Assembly (NCBI GenBank): GCA_036936605.1
Contig: JAUPFV010000005.1
Coordinates: forward strand, 122,196,453-122,260,452
Source of the DNA: Limnanthes douglasii subsp. nivea
Lineage: Eukaryota; Streptophyta; Magnoliopsida; Brassicales; Limnanthaceae
Direction of reading: 5' to 3'
Length of the DNA: 64,000 nucleotides
Shown: in pieces, positions 34,850-46,449 of the stretch
Layout: each line of letters starts with the position of its first letter
Numbering within the stretch: the first letter of the stretch is position 1
Notes under the pieces: generated by a model
Database searches by the model: none
What the model saw: the letters and a program-made list of their open reading frames with translations, nothing else
Told to the model about the DNA's origin: nothing
Translations under genes and position numbers: made by a program

Positions 34850-36440
34850 ATTTTTTGCGTAAGAATCCAAGTGTGCTCTTTGGATTAACGACGGTGGCTA
34901 GAGAATCAACCACATGATTATCAGTCTTGCGAACATGTTCGTACTTTAATCTTTCAAAATAAACTACCAAGGCTTTTAATACTCACACATACTTCACTAA
35001 ATGATCTTTCTAGCCTCATATTGGCCAGATGTGTGATTTATAACAAGTTGTGAGTCATTCACTAGCCAAACCTTTTTGGCTCCACAAATATGGCAAGTTT
35101 TACTCATGCGAAACCAACTTCGTATTATGCCTCATTATTCGATGCTCAAAACTGAAAGTGTATAACTTGATACATCGTAATCCCATCCGGAGAAACCAAC
35201 TTGACCCCATCCCCACATCCCGAAGCGCTACAATCTTCATTTGTTTGGACTGTCCACTCCACCTCTGATTCAGCTTCATTTATTTCCATTTTTAGCCGAT
35301 CATAATGAAATTCGACTAAACAATCTGCTAAAGGTTGAGCTTTAATTGCAGTTTGGGGCTCAAAATTGATGTCAAAATCACATAACTCCACGGACCACTT
35401 GGTCATTTTATCTGATACATCGGGTCTTTGCAACATACTCTTTAATGGAAAAAATGTTCTCGCAATAATAGAGTGAGCCTGAAAGTAAGGTCTCATATTC
35501 CAAGATATGATAACCAAAGAAAGGGCTATTTTTTCCAACTTCAAATATCTTTGTTCCGCATCCAAAAGGCTTTTACTGACATAATAGACTGGTCATGGCC
35601 AATTACCGATCTCTCGTATCAATACGACACTCATAATATAATCCAATACTACTATTTAGACGAACAGCTTGTCCGACAGACTAGGCTTTATCAAGATTTT
35701 CGGGGATGGCAAATACTCTTTCATTCATATAAAAGCCTCGGAATATTATTGGGTCCAATTAAAACAATTTTCTTGTTTCAACACTTGGAAAGATGGGGTG
35801 TATTTATCCGAAGAACTGGATATGAATCTGTTCAAGGCTGTCAGCCTTCATGTCAAAATTTGTACCTCCTTGATTGTCTGAGGAGGAACCATAGTACTTA
35901 AAGCATTATTTGCATTGGGTCAGCTTTTATCCCTCAATCACTGACTATGTAACCAAGAAATTTTCCGGACCGCACCCCAAACGTACACTTCTCTGGATTT
36001 AGCTTCGATTTTTTAAGTTGATAAAGGTTTTTTCCAAATATGTCAAGTGGTCTTCGTCTCTAGCACTTTTCACTAGCATATCACCAATCTATACCTCAAT
36101 ATTTATTTTGATCTAAGACTTCAAAGCCTTGTTTACCAAGTGTTGGTAAGATGCCTCAACAGTTTTCATCCCAAAAGGCATAACTCTATAGCAATGCAGA
36201 CCCCTTCCAGTGATAAACAACGTAATCTCTTGATCAATTGGATCTTTTTTTATCTGATCATATCCTGCATACGCATCCATGAAAGCCAACAATCGATTTC
36301 TCATTATAGAAATCCACTAATTAATCGATCTGAGGGACTAAAAAGGATCCTTTAGGAATGATGTATTCAAGTTGGTGAAATCCACACACATTCACCACTT
36401 GCCATTTTTTATTTTTTACTAAAACCGGATTGGTCGTCCA
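34850..36440 (-). pseudogene. Reverse transcriptase and RNase H of B1
   Basis: RT pieces at 36304-36113 (AFMDAYAGYDQIKKDP; YRVMPFGMKTVEASYQHLV). The RT/RNase H junction and RNase H lie at 35565-35146 (MDAEQRYLKLEKIALSLVI; MTKWSVELCDFDINFEPQT; VEWTVQTNEDCSASG). The catalytic TDGGSS of the second RNase H, readable in B2, is here TNEDCS. Inactive. Confidence 0.82.
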
Positions 36441-36559
36441 TAATAGGTACCGAGATTCTCATATGTGCCCAACTATAGATAAAGGATCTACCTCGGCCAT
36501 AATTTCCCCAGTTTTCTCTTGAGAACAAACCTTTTTTTTGAATGATCGGTTGTACATTG

Positions 36560-37860
36560 CTTCGGTTGTATTACTCTAGACAGCCAAGATCTTCCAAATA
36601 TTGTATTACATGATATTGGTGTATCCAACATAATGAACAACGTTGCACATCTTTCCTAAATGGTCCATGACCTAGCTCTACTATGCCTTCAAATTCACCA
36701 ACTACTTCAGCAGTCACCCCAGTAAAACCCACAACTGTTCGATCAAAACGAAGAATAGCTGCAAGGTTTTCCATTTTCTCATAGGTTGTCATAAATAATA
36801 TTAACAGAGCTACCAAAATCTATCAAAATTATTTGTATCTCATCTTCGGCAATCCCTGCTATGATCACCACAACATCCTTATATGGGCCATCCACTTCTC
36901 ATATCATCCTCAAAATAGAGCAGCGGAGATGGGCTCCTACATAAGTGTGGTAAGGCGCCCACTTCCAATTGAATTGCTAGGCTCATAATATGTCTTTTTT
37001 GGGAGTATTTTATTATCCTTAAAATAGCTTCACCCGCAAAAATTGATAATGACTCAAAGTAACGACACAATTCATTAACCGTTCCTTTCGCAGTTTGTTA
37101 CTCTACCAACATAACCCTATCCCTGCCCCGTTTCAGATCCATATACTCTGAAGAAACATCAAAAGATTTTATAGGTTCTAAAATCATCAAAGTATTCTCT
37201 TGCTTCAGAGCTGCAACAAACTCTCATACCATCGGGTCTTATTGAGAATGTTTTTTAATTAAAATTTTCCCGTTTTTAATTAATACTTGTATCGTTTTCT
37301 TCAATGCCACATAATCCTTAGTGTCATGTCTGACAGAATCATGGTACTTACAATATCTGTTACTTCTACTTTCTATAGGATTTTGTATTAGAGTGGTTTG
37401 TGTATTTGTATGTGATTCTGAGCCTTGTCCAAAATTGTAGCAACACACTCTGTTAATTTGATAAAATGAGTTGGTCGGACCCACTTGTTTGACATTGTCC
37501 TAGCACCATGTTGTACGTTGGTAACTTGTGAATTCACCATCGATCTTGGAGGTAGCTGGGTCGGTACCTTTGGTTGAAGGATGGTTTCTGGATGATAAGT
37601 CGAAAATATTTGTGTGGCTAGTGAATTATACGTCACCATCGGAGATAGTTGGAACTAGTTATGTTCAATTTGTGCCATAGAAGCCATTTCTGATGCCTAT
37701 CTATGTTCCAAAAAAAATCTATTCTCTACTTGATCCAATAGTTCCCCAAACGTCATGGCATGTATTGAGCAATTTTATCTTTCAAAATACCAGGGGAGAA
37801 GTGTCATTCAAAAAGCTGATAAAGCCACAGGGTCTTCAAACCTTCCTAATATTTCCTATG
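36560..37860 (-). pseudogene. Protease and C-terminal gag of B1
   Basis: Protease region near 36850-36570 (ILRFDRTVVGFTGVTAEV). Gag tail at 37640-37240 with NRYCKYHDSVRHDTKDYVAL, a zinc-knuckle-like motif matching B2's HYHEDIGHEMKDC. It starts within gag at about 37860, where similarity to B2 (53840) ends. Confidence 0.75.
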
Positions 37861-40800
37861 AGACTTTTTTGTTGCAGTAAAATTAGTTGTGTTGAATTCT
37901 TATGTTACTTTTTTGTTGCATTTTTATTTTAATAGGTGGTGATTGATAGAAATTTTTATTCATTGTTTCATTGGTTGGTTTATGATTCATAATCTATATG
38001 GGATAAATACTACATGATCAGTTTTAGTCGGAAAAAATCCAGAGAAAGTTAAAGAAGTGTTTGAATTATATCCATACTATCACTATGATTTCTTCTTTGG
38101 AAGTATTTTTTATAAATTTGTTATATATTATCAAGTCTATCAACCCATTTACTGTAAATGTTAATAATTGTAAGTAGGTATGTTGTAGTTTGTATTGAGA
38201 TTACATATTCTTATGTTGATTGTTTCAAGTTTTCCTATAAATTTCCAACTTAACTTTTATGATATACGATGCTGATTGTTTTAAAAACATTTTTAATGAC
38301 TTCGTGTTTCGATGAAACTTAATATGTGTCTTCAATTTAATTTGTACAGAGTTAACATATCTATTATATTTAATATGATTCTAATAAATGAATAAGTATA
38401 GCTAGTCAAAATGCTGCTACAAGAGTAATTGTAAAATCTCATCGAGATGCTAAGTGACCTTATTGCCGAAAATATGATTTAATCGCAAACGGATCTGACA
38501 TAATATTGTCATACATAGATAGTAAACGTATATATTTTCCGATTCTTGAGAAAATACAAGAAAAAAGGCACTTTATAATAAAAAACTAAAAATAATGAAT
38601 CTAACATGGTCTTTATTAAAGGGAAAGGTCATTACTTACTCAACTGATCCTATTGTAGCTTATTTCTTTTCTCGTGGTCTGGATTTTATTATTCATAGAA
38701 CTTTAAAGGTAGGATAAAATAGTACATCACTCCATCTAAGTCCATACAGTTGATCGATTATCTTAAACAAAGAAGTTATACGATGAAACTGGATTTAACT
38801 AGACCATGAGTTGTTATGTTGGTTTTTTTAATCTATTATATCATGAGTTTCGAAAACACCAAACGATAACCAACATACTGATTATTGTATATTATAGGAA
38901 CATCCATGGCTCATGTATCGTCGGATTTATTGCTTATGTCAAATCATTTCACCCTTATTTGTCAAGCTTAAGCATCAAATATGCTCTTATAACTACTTAT
39001 ACGCATACTTTATTACAAAATCAGTATTTCAATATTTTACAAAAGGACTAGCCTTATAATGACAAGGTTTTGGTATACATAGAATTTTTTTTGTTTCAAA
39101 ACTTATAAGATACAATTGTTTGGGTTTTAAGATTCTAGCTTTAAATTAACTAATTTTTCATATATTTTAACTTTAACATAACATAAAAATGATTGTTATA
39201 TGTGGTAGTCTAAAAATAGAACACTGTTTATGTTACGTCTATAATTTTCTCAACTCTAGAAGATTATATTTTATTTGGGTTTTACCATTTGATTTATACG
39301 TTTAGTCTTTTTATTCTTCTATATTGGCCAATAAAATCAACAACAAACACTAATGGTGAACTTGGATATTCTAGTTGTAAGCATTGTTGTTTATCTTACA
39401 ACTTTTGTTAATGGCTTGTGGTACTATTATGAATCACACAATGTGTTGTTTTTTCTATCTATCGACAAAGAATATATAAGAAACCTTTAATTCTATCAGT
39501 TATCTCTTTCCCAATCCAAAAGTTATACTTTGATTGAAGTTCTAATTTGTTGGTGCAATAAATTGACTAGGATGAAATGGTTTATGAGGTAATAGAATCA
39601 TACATGTATACTTCCTTAACCATGAATATCTTAATACTATAGTCGAGTTATCTAAATAGCAAGGCAAGTGTTATCTGGTAGAAATGTGATATGTTATCAT
39701 TCTTTGAAACACTCATAGTATTTTTATTTATTTTTTGTACATGCATATTTATTAATTAAGCATTGATTGAGTCTAAGGGAATATAAATCCATTATAATTC
39801 ATTCCACGAACTTTATCAAATATGAATTTTAAGACTTGTTGATATGGTGACACTTCATGGAATAAAAAAAACCAAAGAAACAAGTTACGCGATGTTGGAA
39901 CAGGTTGTCGATGACGAAAATGGTAATGCAGTGGCTGCAAGTGATGATGAAAACAATTCGGAGTCATATGACTTGGATATGTATTTTAATAATCAACTTT
40001 ATTTTATATTTCTCTTTCTTATTTTATAAGTTTAATAAAATATCTAAACTCCATACTATATAAACAAAGTAGTGTCCACCTGGTAAAAAAACAAGAGGCA
40101 AAATTTAAACTGAACCTCATACATATTTTGCAAATAATATTTCCATTTGTGCGAATTTATATTTTTTTAGAACTAATACTTAAGTTTTCCAACAAACTTA
40201 CACTAGCGATTCTACCATTACATGAACAATAACCATAACCTTTAGTAACAAGTACAACGGTATTTTTATGCATTAACTAAAATATGTTATAATTTTGTGT
40301 GCCATAAAGAATTGTAGATGACAAAAAGCTACAAACATAACTTCAAAGTTTGAATTCAAAATATAATATTTTAATCATTAGTGGTATAATCATTCGATCA
40401 CATGAATTAATTTCATGATCATATAATTGAGAGAACATCTATTATTTAGAATATATAGGAATTCAAGTCCAAGTTGACCTGAAGGATTCATGCACAAAAA
40501 ACATTGTGGTAGAGGAAGATGGATTTTCATAAGTGCTTAGAAGAAAATTCGAAGTTGATCTAATGTTATTGTTAATGAAAATTATAAGGAAGTTTATAAA
40601 TGCTACATAGAATTATGGGATTTTGTATATGTAACATCATTTCCTCTGTACTTGAATATTTGAATATTGTTCGACATATACAAAATCAGAATATAATAGG
40701 TTTGTTGTACTATCCATATCATAAAAAACTATTAACTGTCATGACGCAAAATTTTATAATGGTTCAGTTTGTCATAGAAAATATTAACTGTCATGATACA

Positions 40801-41715
40801 AAATTTCTTAGTTATTTAGTTTGTAGCCTGTGTGAAAAAAAAACTGAAGCCTTGTAAGGTGTTTTAATGGTATTTGGTAACATATCAAATAAAATAACTA
40901 TAATATGCATTATGTGAAGTTCACTTACATTAAATATTATTATAATTAAATATATTATTGTTTAACAACGTTATAATATAATGCTGGTAAACATACTATT
41001 ATTTATGACTGTTATAATCTAAAACTACTAAACATATTATTGTTCAATAATGTTATGATGTGATAATGTTTAAACCTCATTTATTGTTTACATTGTTATC
41101 AACCTCATTTATTGTTTGAAAATCGTATATTATTTCATACTACTAAACCTCACTTATTGTTCAATTGTGTTATATTTAATATTTTTAAACATCATTCAAC
41201 TCAATTATTACTAAGTCCAACAAATGTTTTGTTTAAAACATACAACTATATAAACTTTTAAACGTAATTAACACAAAACTACTAAAACATAAGATATTAA
41301 AATTATGTATTTAATATAAACTTGTTAAAACACCGAGCTCTTTTTGTTATCAGTCAACGTGTCAAATCAGATCATACCCAAAACCTACAAAGAAAACCAA
41401 TGAGGTAAATGTTTATATTACAGCTAGTTAAAATATATAATAAATGTTGAGCAATATAAAAATGTTATTAACGTTAAAATATTTTTTTTTTCATAACAAA
41501 AAACAATAGCTATCTATCCAAGATAATTATTCGAAATCATTTTTAGTTTCGGTTAGAGCTCCAAACTTTAGATATTCAACTCGATGCATATCCACACCAA
41601 CCTATATCTACGTGATGATGTCTAGAGTGCAATCCAAATCTACTTGAAATAGAGTTCATCTATGTCCAATAAAAAATATAGTTTAGCTTTAATAAGATTA
41701 ATGACATTAAATTTT
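37861..41715. other. AT-rich stretch without a recognised gene
   Basis: Only short frames occur, such as 38806-39051 and 39844-40029, neither with a recognisable domain. One phrase near 38440-38520 (KSHRDAK, stop, PYCRKYDLIANGSDI) reads like the relic of a protein but I cannot place it. About 40950-41240 has loosely repeated AAACCTCATTTATTGTT-type words at irregular spacing. Confidence 0.5.
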
Positions 41716-42028
41716 GGATTAAATTAGGAAATAGTCCATCGATTATTCCGTTTTCTTTCATTTACTCCATCGATTTCAAAGTCATTGATAAGGGTCCCTG
41801 GACTTGGAAAAATGTATAATTTTAGCCCTTGAATCCAAGAAAAAACACATTTACACTAAATTTATAAATTTTGTCAAATCGATTAACTAAATTTATAGAT
41901 TTTGTAAGTCATATTGACTAAAGTTATAGATTTTGTCAAATCTGAAAACCCTTTCGAGTGATTTTCAAAATCGAATGACTAAATGAAATAAAAACAGGAT
42001 AGTCGATGGACTATTTCCCGATTTAGCC
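41716..42028. mobile_element. MITE-like element with ~55-bp terminal inverted repeats
   Basis: The left end (GGATTAAATTAGGAAATAG, then TCCATCGATTATTCCG) is the inverted complement of the right end (GGACTATTTCCCGATTTAGCC at 42028). Pairing extends inward about 55 bp through a TTTCATTTA word. The centre has three TTTATA(A/G)ATTTTGT repeats and no coding sequence. I could not find a convincing target duplication, so the superfamily is open. Confidence 0.65.
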
Positions 42029-42574
42029 AATAAATTGGTAAATTTTTTTGTCTTCAACTGACTAGATTTGGCTGAATTGTATTGCAAAACCACAAATAAC
42101 AAAATAACAAAAACTGTTATCACTCAGCATGGTAAAATTTAATTTTTATTTTTCTAATACCTCATTATGATTCTTCTTTCACCTCGAATCCAATCCAACT
42201 ATTTAATAACTAATTGAATGAAATTCACTTTCTTACCTTCTCCATTGTAGAAATTACTAGTGACATATGAATCAACACTATTAGACTATAATAAAACTTG
42301 AGCACCAATTTGATTAACATTCTAGGCCAAAGATATTTCCCCCATCATATTTATTATTTCCTCCATGATTTGAAATTTCTAAAACACTTGAAGCATGTTG
42401 TTACTAGATTACCCTTACTTTGTTTCCAAATTTAACATTACGTGCCATTATTCAAATAGAAAGCCCTACAGTGAAAAAACACATCATTAACCCATTTTTA
42501 ATCCTACGTATTTGATTTTTGCCTCTAAAATTAACCCTACAACAAAAAAACTTCAGTTTTATTGAAGATTGATC

Positions 42575-45500
42575 ATGGAAAATCAAGAAACCCAGGCCAA
42601 ACCGGAGAACAACACTCAAGCAACGAACAAGGTAATTTAATCCTTTTTTCGTTTTACAATACAATAACTTGAGATTATCACTTCAAAAATGTTGGTTTTG
42701 ATACTGTATTCCCGATTTCTGCATTTCTGAGCAAAGAGTAATTGATTCTGAGACAACCTCTCAAAATCAGTTGTTATGTTCATGTAGACAATTTCAACAT
42801 CATTAACACATTACTTTTTAATCATGTAGGAATTTCAAATATCTCAGGAACCTGAAATTGCATCCCCTTCTCATACTGACGATGCTGTTATATATCTGGA
42901 TCTCACCAACGTATTCACTACGTAAGCGTACTACACAAAATCTGAACTTACGGAATGGGTATTAAGTGTGGGTCAAGATTTGAAATATTCTTTGATGGTA
43001 AGTAGGTACGACTCTAAAAATTATGAGAATACTCCTCGATTGTTTTATATTTGTGAAAAATATGGGGAATGGGTATTAAGTGTGGGTCAAGAGTTGAAAT
43101 ATTCTTTGATGGTAAGTAGGTACGACTCTAAAAATTATGAGAATACTCCTTGATTGTTTTATATTTGTGAAAAATATGGGAAACCAAGGTTAAAACAAAA
43201 GGAACCTAATGTGAAGAGAAGAAAGTCAAGTACCAAAAAAACAGATTGTCTGTTTCTACTAAGAGCTCATCCTTTTGACAATGATCTATGGTATTTGTAG
43301 TTTCATGTGGTAGGCATAACCACCCGCCATCCGAATATTTAGAAGGTTGTCCTCAAGCAAGGAAACTAACTTCGGCCGAAGAAGATTTGGTCAAGAATGT
43401 TTCTATACGTGGTGCCACTCCTCGTAACATATTACCCGCCTTAAAGGATATTAATCCTCGTAATGTGTCTAACATGCGTAACATTTGCAATGCTAGACAA
43501 AAACATCGTACATTGGAAAAGTACGGTCAGTCACAACTTTAATATTTGTTAGGTAATATAAAGGAGAAAACTTACATTGAATGGCATAAAACGGGAAGTG
43601 AATGGTCTCGAATAATCACCGAATTATTTTTTACACACCCGACATCTATCGATCTTTTTAGGACATTTCTGGAGGTCCTTATCATGGATAGTACGTATAA
43701 GACGACGAGATACAAGATTCCATTGTTCAAAATAGTTGGAGTTACGTCAACCAACATCACATTTGCGATCGCTTTTGTTTTCTTGAGTCATAAAAAGGTC
43801 GAAAATTACATGTGGGTGTTGGAACGTTTGTGGTTGCTCATGTCGGAATATCATTGTGATTTACCTAATATTATGGTGACGGCTAGGGAATTGGCATTAA
43901 TGAAAGAAATTGACATTATATTTCCGAAAGTGACACACATGCTATGTTGATGGCACATGAAAAAAACATAGTAATGAAGACTAAGAAATATTTTACCAAC
44001 GAAAATGTGTTCCACGGATTTGGAAGTATCTTGGAATACAATTGTTTATTCGGACACCGTAAGCAAGTTGAACTCAAACATCGAATGTATAAAAGAAGAA
44101 TACAAGGCATACCCCGGAGCCCTCGATTACACTCAAGCATGGCTCAAACCTCCTTACGGTGAAAAGTTTTTTTGTGCATACACTAACAAGTTGAAGTATT
44201 TCGACAACAACACAACGAATCGGTAAGCCAAAATAGTTATAATGTAATACAATTATTATAATAATTAATCATATTAAATGAACATATGTTGTCATAAATA
44301 ATAGAGCAGAGAGTTCACATTCCACCTTGAAACGGTACCTCAGGACGAGTTTGCTAACATTTGATGCATTTTGGGGTAGAGTCGATTCTTTACTAGAGAT
44401 GCAACACACGAATATAAAAGCATCGCTTGAAAATGTACGTTTTTCTCCCAATTTGAGTATGATGCTTGGATATTCGAGGTTATTAGACATTCCGCATCGG
44501 AATTTGCTATTAAAATTATGAAAGAGCAATACGAGAGGGCGAAACAAATAGGGAATGATAAAGCGGAATGTGGATGCGTTATTGGAAGCACTCATGGTTT
44601 GCCATGCGCATGCGAGGTCGGTTTATTAATAATGAAGCACCCTATGTTTGATCCAATTATGGTCGGCAAGAGGTGGATAACGTTAAGGATTATGAAGCAC
44701 AATGCATATAAAGAAGATGATTTTGTCGAGGAAGAAATGAAAACTATTGGTTCTCTAATCCGTGGGTACGATCGCGATCGTCGACTACATATCATAAGGA
44801 AAATTCGAGAAGTTCTTGAACCTAGAGGATCCGACGCCATTCCACCCGTAGAGAAAGCTAAGACTAAAGGTAGAGATATTAAACGTGCTAACGAAAATTC
44901 AACGAAGAGGGAATTATCGGGATACAAATATGTGAAGCTAGGCGACAGTTCGAACACGCCGTCATATGTAAGTGATATTTCCCGGCTTCAATCCAAAACA
45001 CCGTTAGATCATTACTGAGTCAAACAAAAAGTACACCAAATGATCCAAAGAAAGCTACACCAAGTGTATCAAAGATTACCAAGACTCGTAATACTCCTAA
45101 AACTATCAATTTTCGGAAGGCAAAAACTCCAAATGATACGACAATATTTTTGCAACACCTCCCCAAATATTTACGTCCATTCATCTCTGAATGCAAGAAT
45201 GTGGGCTCAGATGGTCATTGTGGTTTTAGAGCCGTCGCCCATGGACTTTATTGTGACAAAAATGTTTGGCCGCATGTTAGGACCGCACTAAAAGAAGAAA
45301 TCTTATCGGACCTACCTCTCTATGACAAAGTTTACGGTGGACGTGAAAAGGTTGATGCTGAACTACGTTGCCTAGATTGTTATGTCCTAATTACCCCTTA
45401 TAGAAATTGGATGATAATTCCAGACATTTGTTATGTGATTGCTAACGCTTTCAAATGCATCATATATACAATTTCTGACGGCATTACATATACATTTCTA

Positions 45501-45839
45501 CCGTTAAAAGGTGTTCCGCCCCATATGAACGAAAGAAAAGAGATTGGCATCGCACACGTTCATGGAAATCACTACATTAGCGTACGAGTACCTTTCTACT
45601 ACTATTTTTGCAAACATTATTTCATACTAGTATACTAATTGATTTTGTTTTTAAAAGTTACCATATCTCTGGGTGGACCGTTGCCATTAGTTTACCCAAC
45701 GTATATCCAACACGTTTCCAAAGAAGCTAACGCGTGGTTTCCTCCCTTGCAAAAAAAGATTTCGTCCTTTGTTGGTATCCAACCTCCAATACCTCAAACT
45801 ACGCGAGAACCACAAGTGGTGGATTTAACGATTGATTAA
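42575..45839 (+). pseudogene. FAR1-type MULE transposase fused to an OTU cysteine protease, decayed
   Basis: Exon 1 is 42575-42631 (MENQETQAKPENN), exon 2 starts at 42830. Then a FAR1/WRKY-GCM1-type DNA-binding domain (42930-43500: FYICEKYG, DCLFLLRAHPFDNDLW, VSCGRHNHPPSEYLEG) and a MULE core with VLIMDSTYKTTRYKIPLF (first Asp). VTARELALM has Ala where the second Asp is expected. RAESSHSTLKRYL (about 44306) is the Glu region, and CGCVIGSTHGLPCAC looks SWIM-like. The OTU domain (45150-45600) keeps its Asp-Gly-x-Cys (GSDGHCGFRAVA) and its His (HVHGNHYISV). The last exon, from about 45658, ends VVDLTID at 45839. Stops at 42923, 43151, 43540 and 43948 and shifts near 43290, 44020 and 45010 break it. 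OTU enzymes cleave ubiquitin; why MULEs carry them is unknown. Confidence 0.82.
42952..43179 (+). repeat. In-frame 114-bp tandem duplication in the FAR1 domain
   Basis: Copies 42952-43065 and 43066-43179 are nearly identical. 114 bp is 38 codons, so the frame was kept. Copy 2 changed an Arg CGA into TGA at 43151. Confidence 0.95.
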
Positions 45840-46019
45840 ATCTAGGGACAAAAATGTTATATTAATTTTGTATTACGATCATTTAACTTGTTAATTTAGT
45901 GACGTGTTAGTGACTTTTCAAATGAATATGCATATGTTAACTTTGTATTAAGATTATTCTGCATCTCTACGCAAATTCCAAAAGTCTATATGTGATTTAT
46001 TAAGGAAACAGAGGGAATG

Positions 46020-46140
46020 CATCTGATTTAGAGTGGCCATCTCGGAATCAGATGTTTTGCCTCAGTTTCTTTAGAAAAAGTTTATTTTGTCAAAAAAAGG
46101 TTGCACCTCATTCCGAAAGGCCAGCTCGGAATCAAGTGCA
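46020..46140. repeat. Two ~35-bp palindromes of the GATTCCGAG family
   Basis: Units at 46020-46054 (CATCTGATTTAGAG / CTCGGAATCAGATG around TGGCCAT) and about 46103-46139. They lie between the convergent transposase and mobile domain genes. Confidence 0.8.
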
Positions 46141-46214
46141 TTCTCTCGGTTTCTATTAAAAATTGTGGGTTTTGTAATGTTTTTGGCTTAAAATAAAGCA
46201 AAATAAACGACGAT

Positions 46215-46385
46215 ATCAAACATCATCCGTAAAATCGAAAAACATCATCCGTAAAACAAAGAAACATCATCCGATAAACAAAGAAACATCATCCGTAAAA
46301 CAAAGCAACATCATCAGATAAACAAAGTAACATCATCCGTAAAACAAAGCAACATCATCCATAAAACAAACCAACATAAATGACA
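46215..46385. repeat. About seven tandem 22-bp units
   Basis: Unit AACATCATCCGTAAAACAAA plus two bases, with variants CCGATAAAC. Related 21-bp units fill 50690-50835 in the derivative element. Non-coding, in the convergent intergenic region. Confidence 0.9.
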
Positions 46386-46449
46386 AGCAAGCAACAAATA
46401 AACATCAACAAAGAAACATCTTCATGTTGTATACGTCTTGCTTGTATGA

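Larger units (their letters stand above)
33564..37860 (-). mobile_element. Older gypsy element B1, 5'-truncated and interrupted by A1
   Basis: Minus-strand pol and part of gag, clearly the same family as B2: shared VVGFTGVTAEVVGEFEGIVEL and WNIEHL. It breaks off at about 37860 in the middle of gag, so its 5' LTR is lost; its 3' end continues at 23474-23320 left of A1. Stops and shifts throughout. Confidence 0.88.

Noticed and set aside
35473..35901. 142-codon plus-strand frame
   Set aside because: Antisense shadow of the B1 RNase H and reverse transcriptase region, without a domain.
38806..39051. 81-codon Tyr/His/Ile-rich frame
   Set aside because: Composition is as expected of AT-rich non-coding DNA; no motif and no context.
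42452..42664. 70-codon minus-strand frame
   Set aside because: Antisense to the leader and first exon of the OTU MULE transposase.
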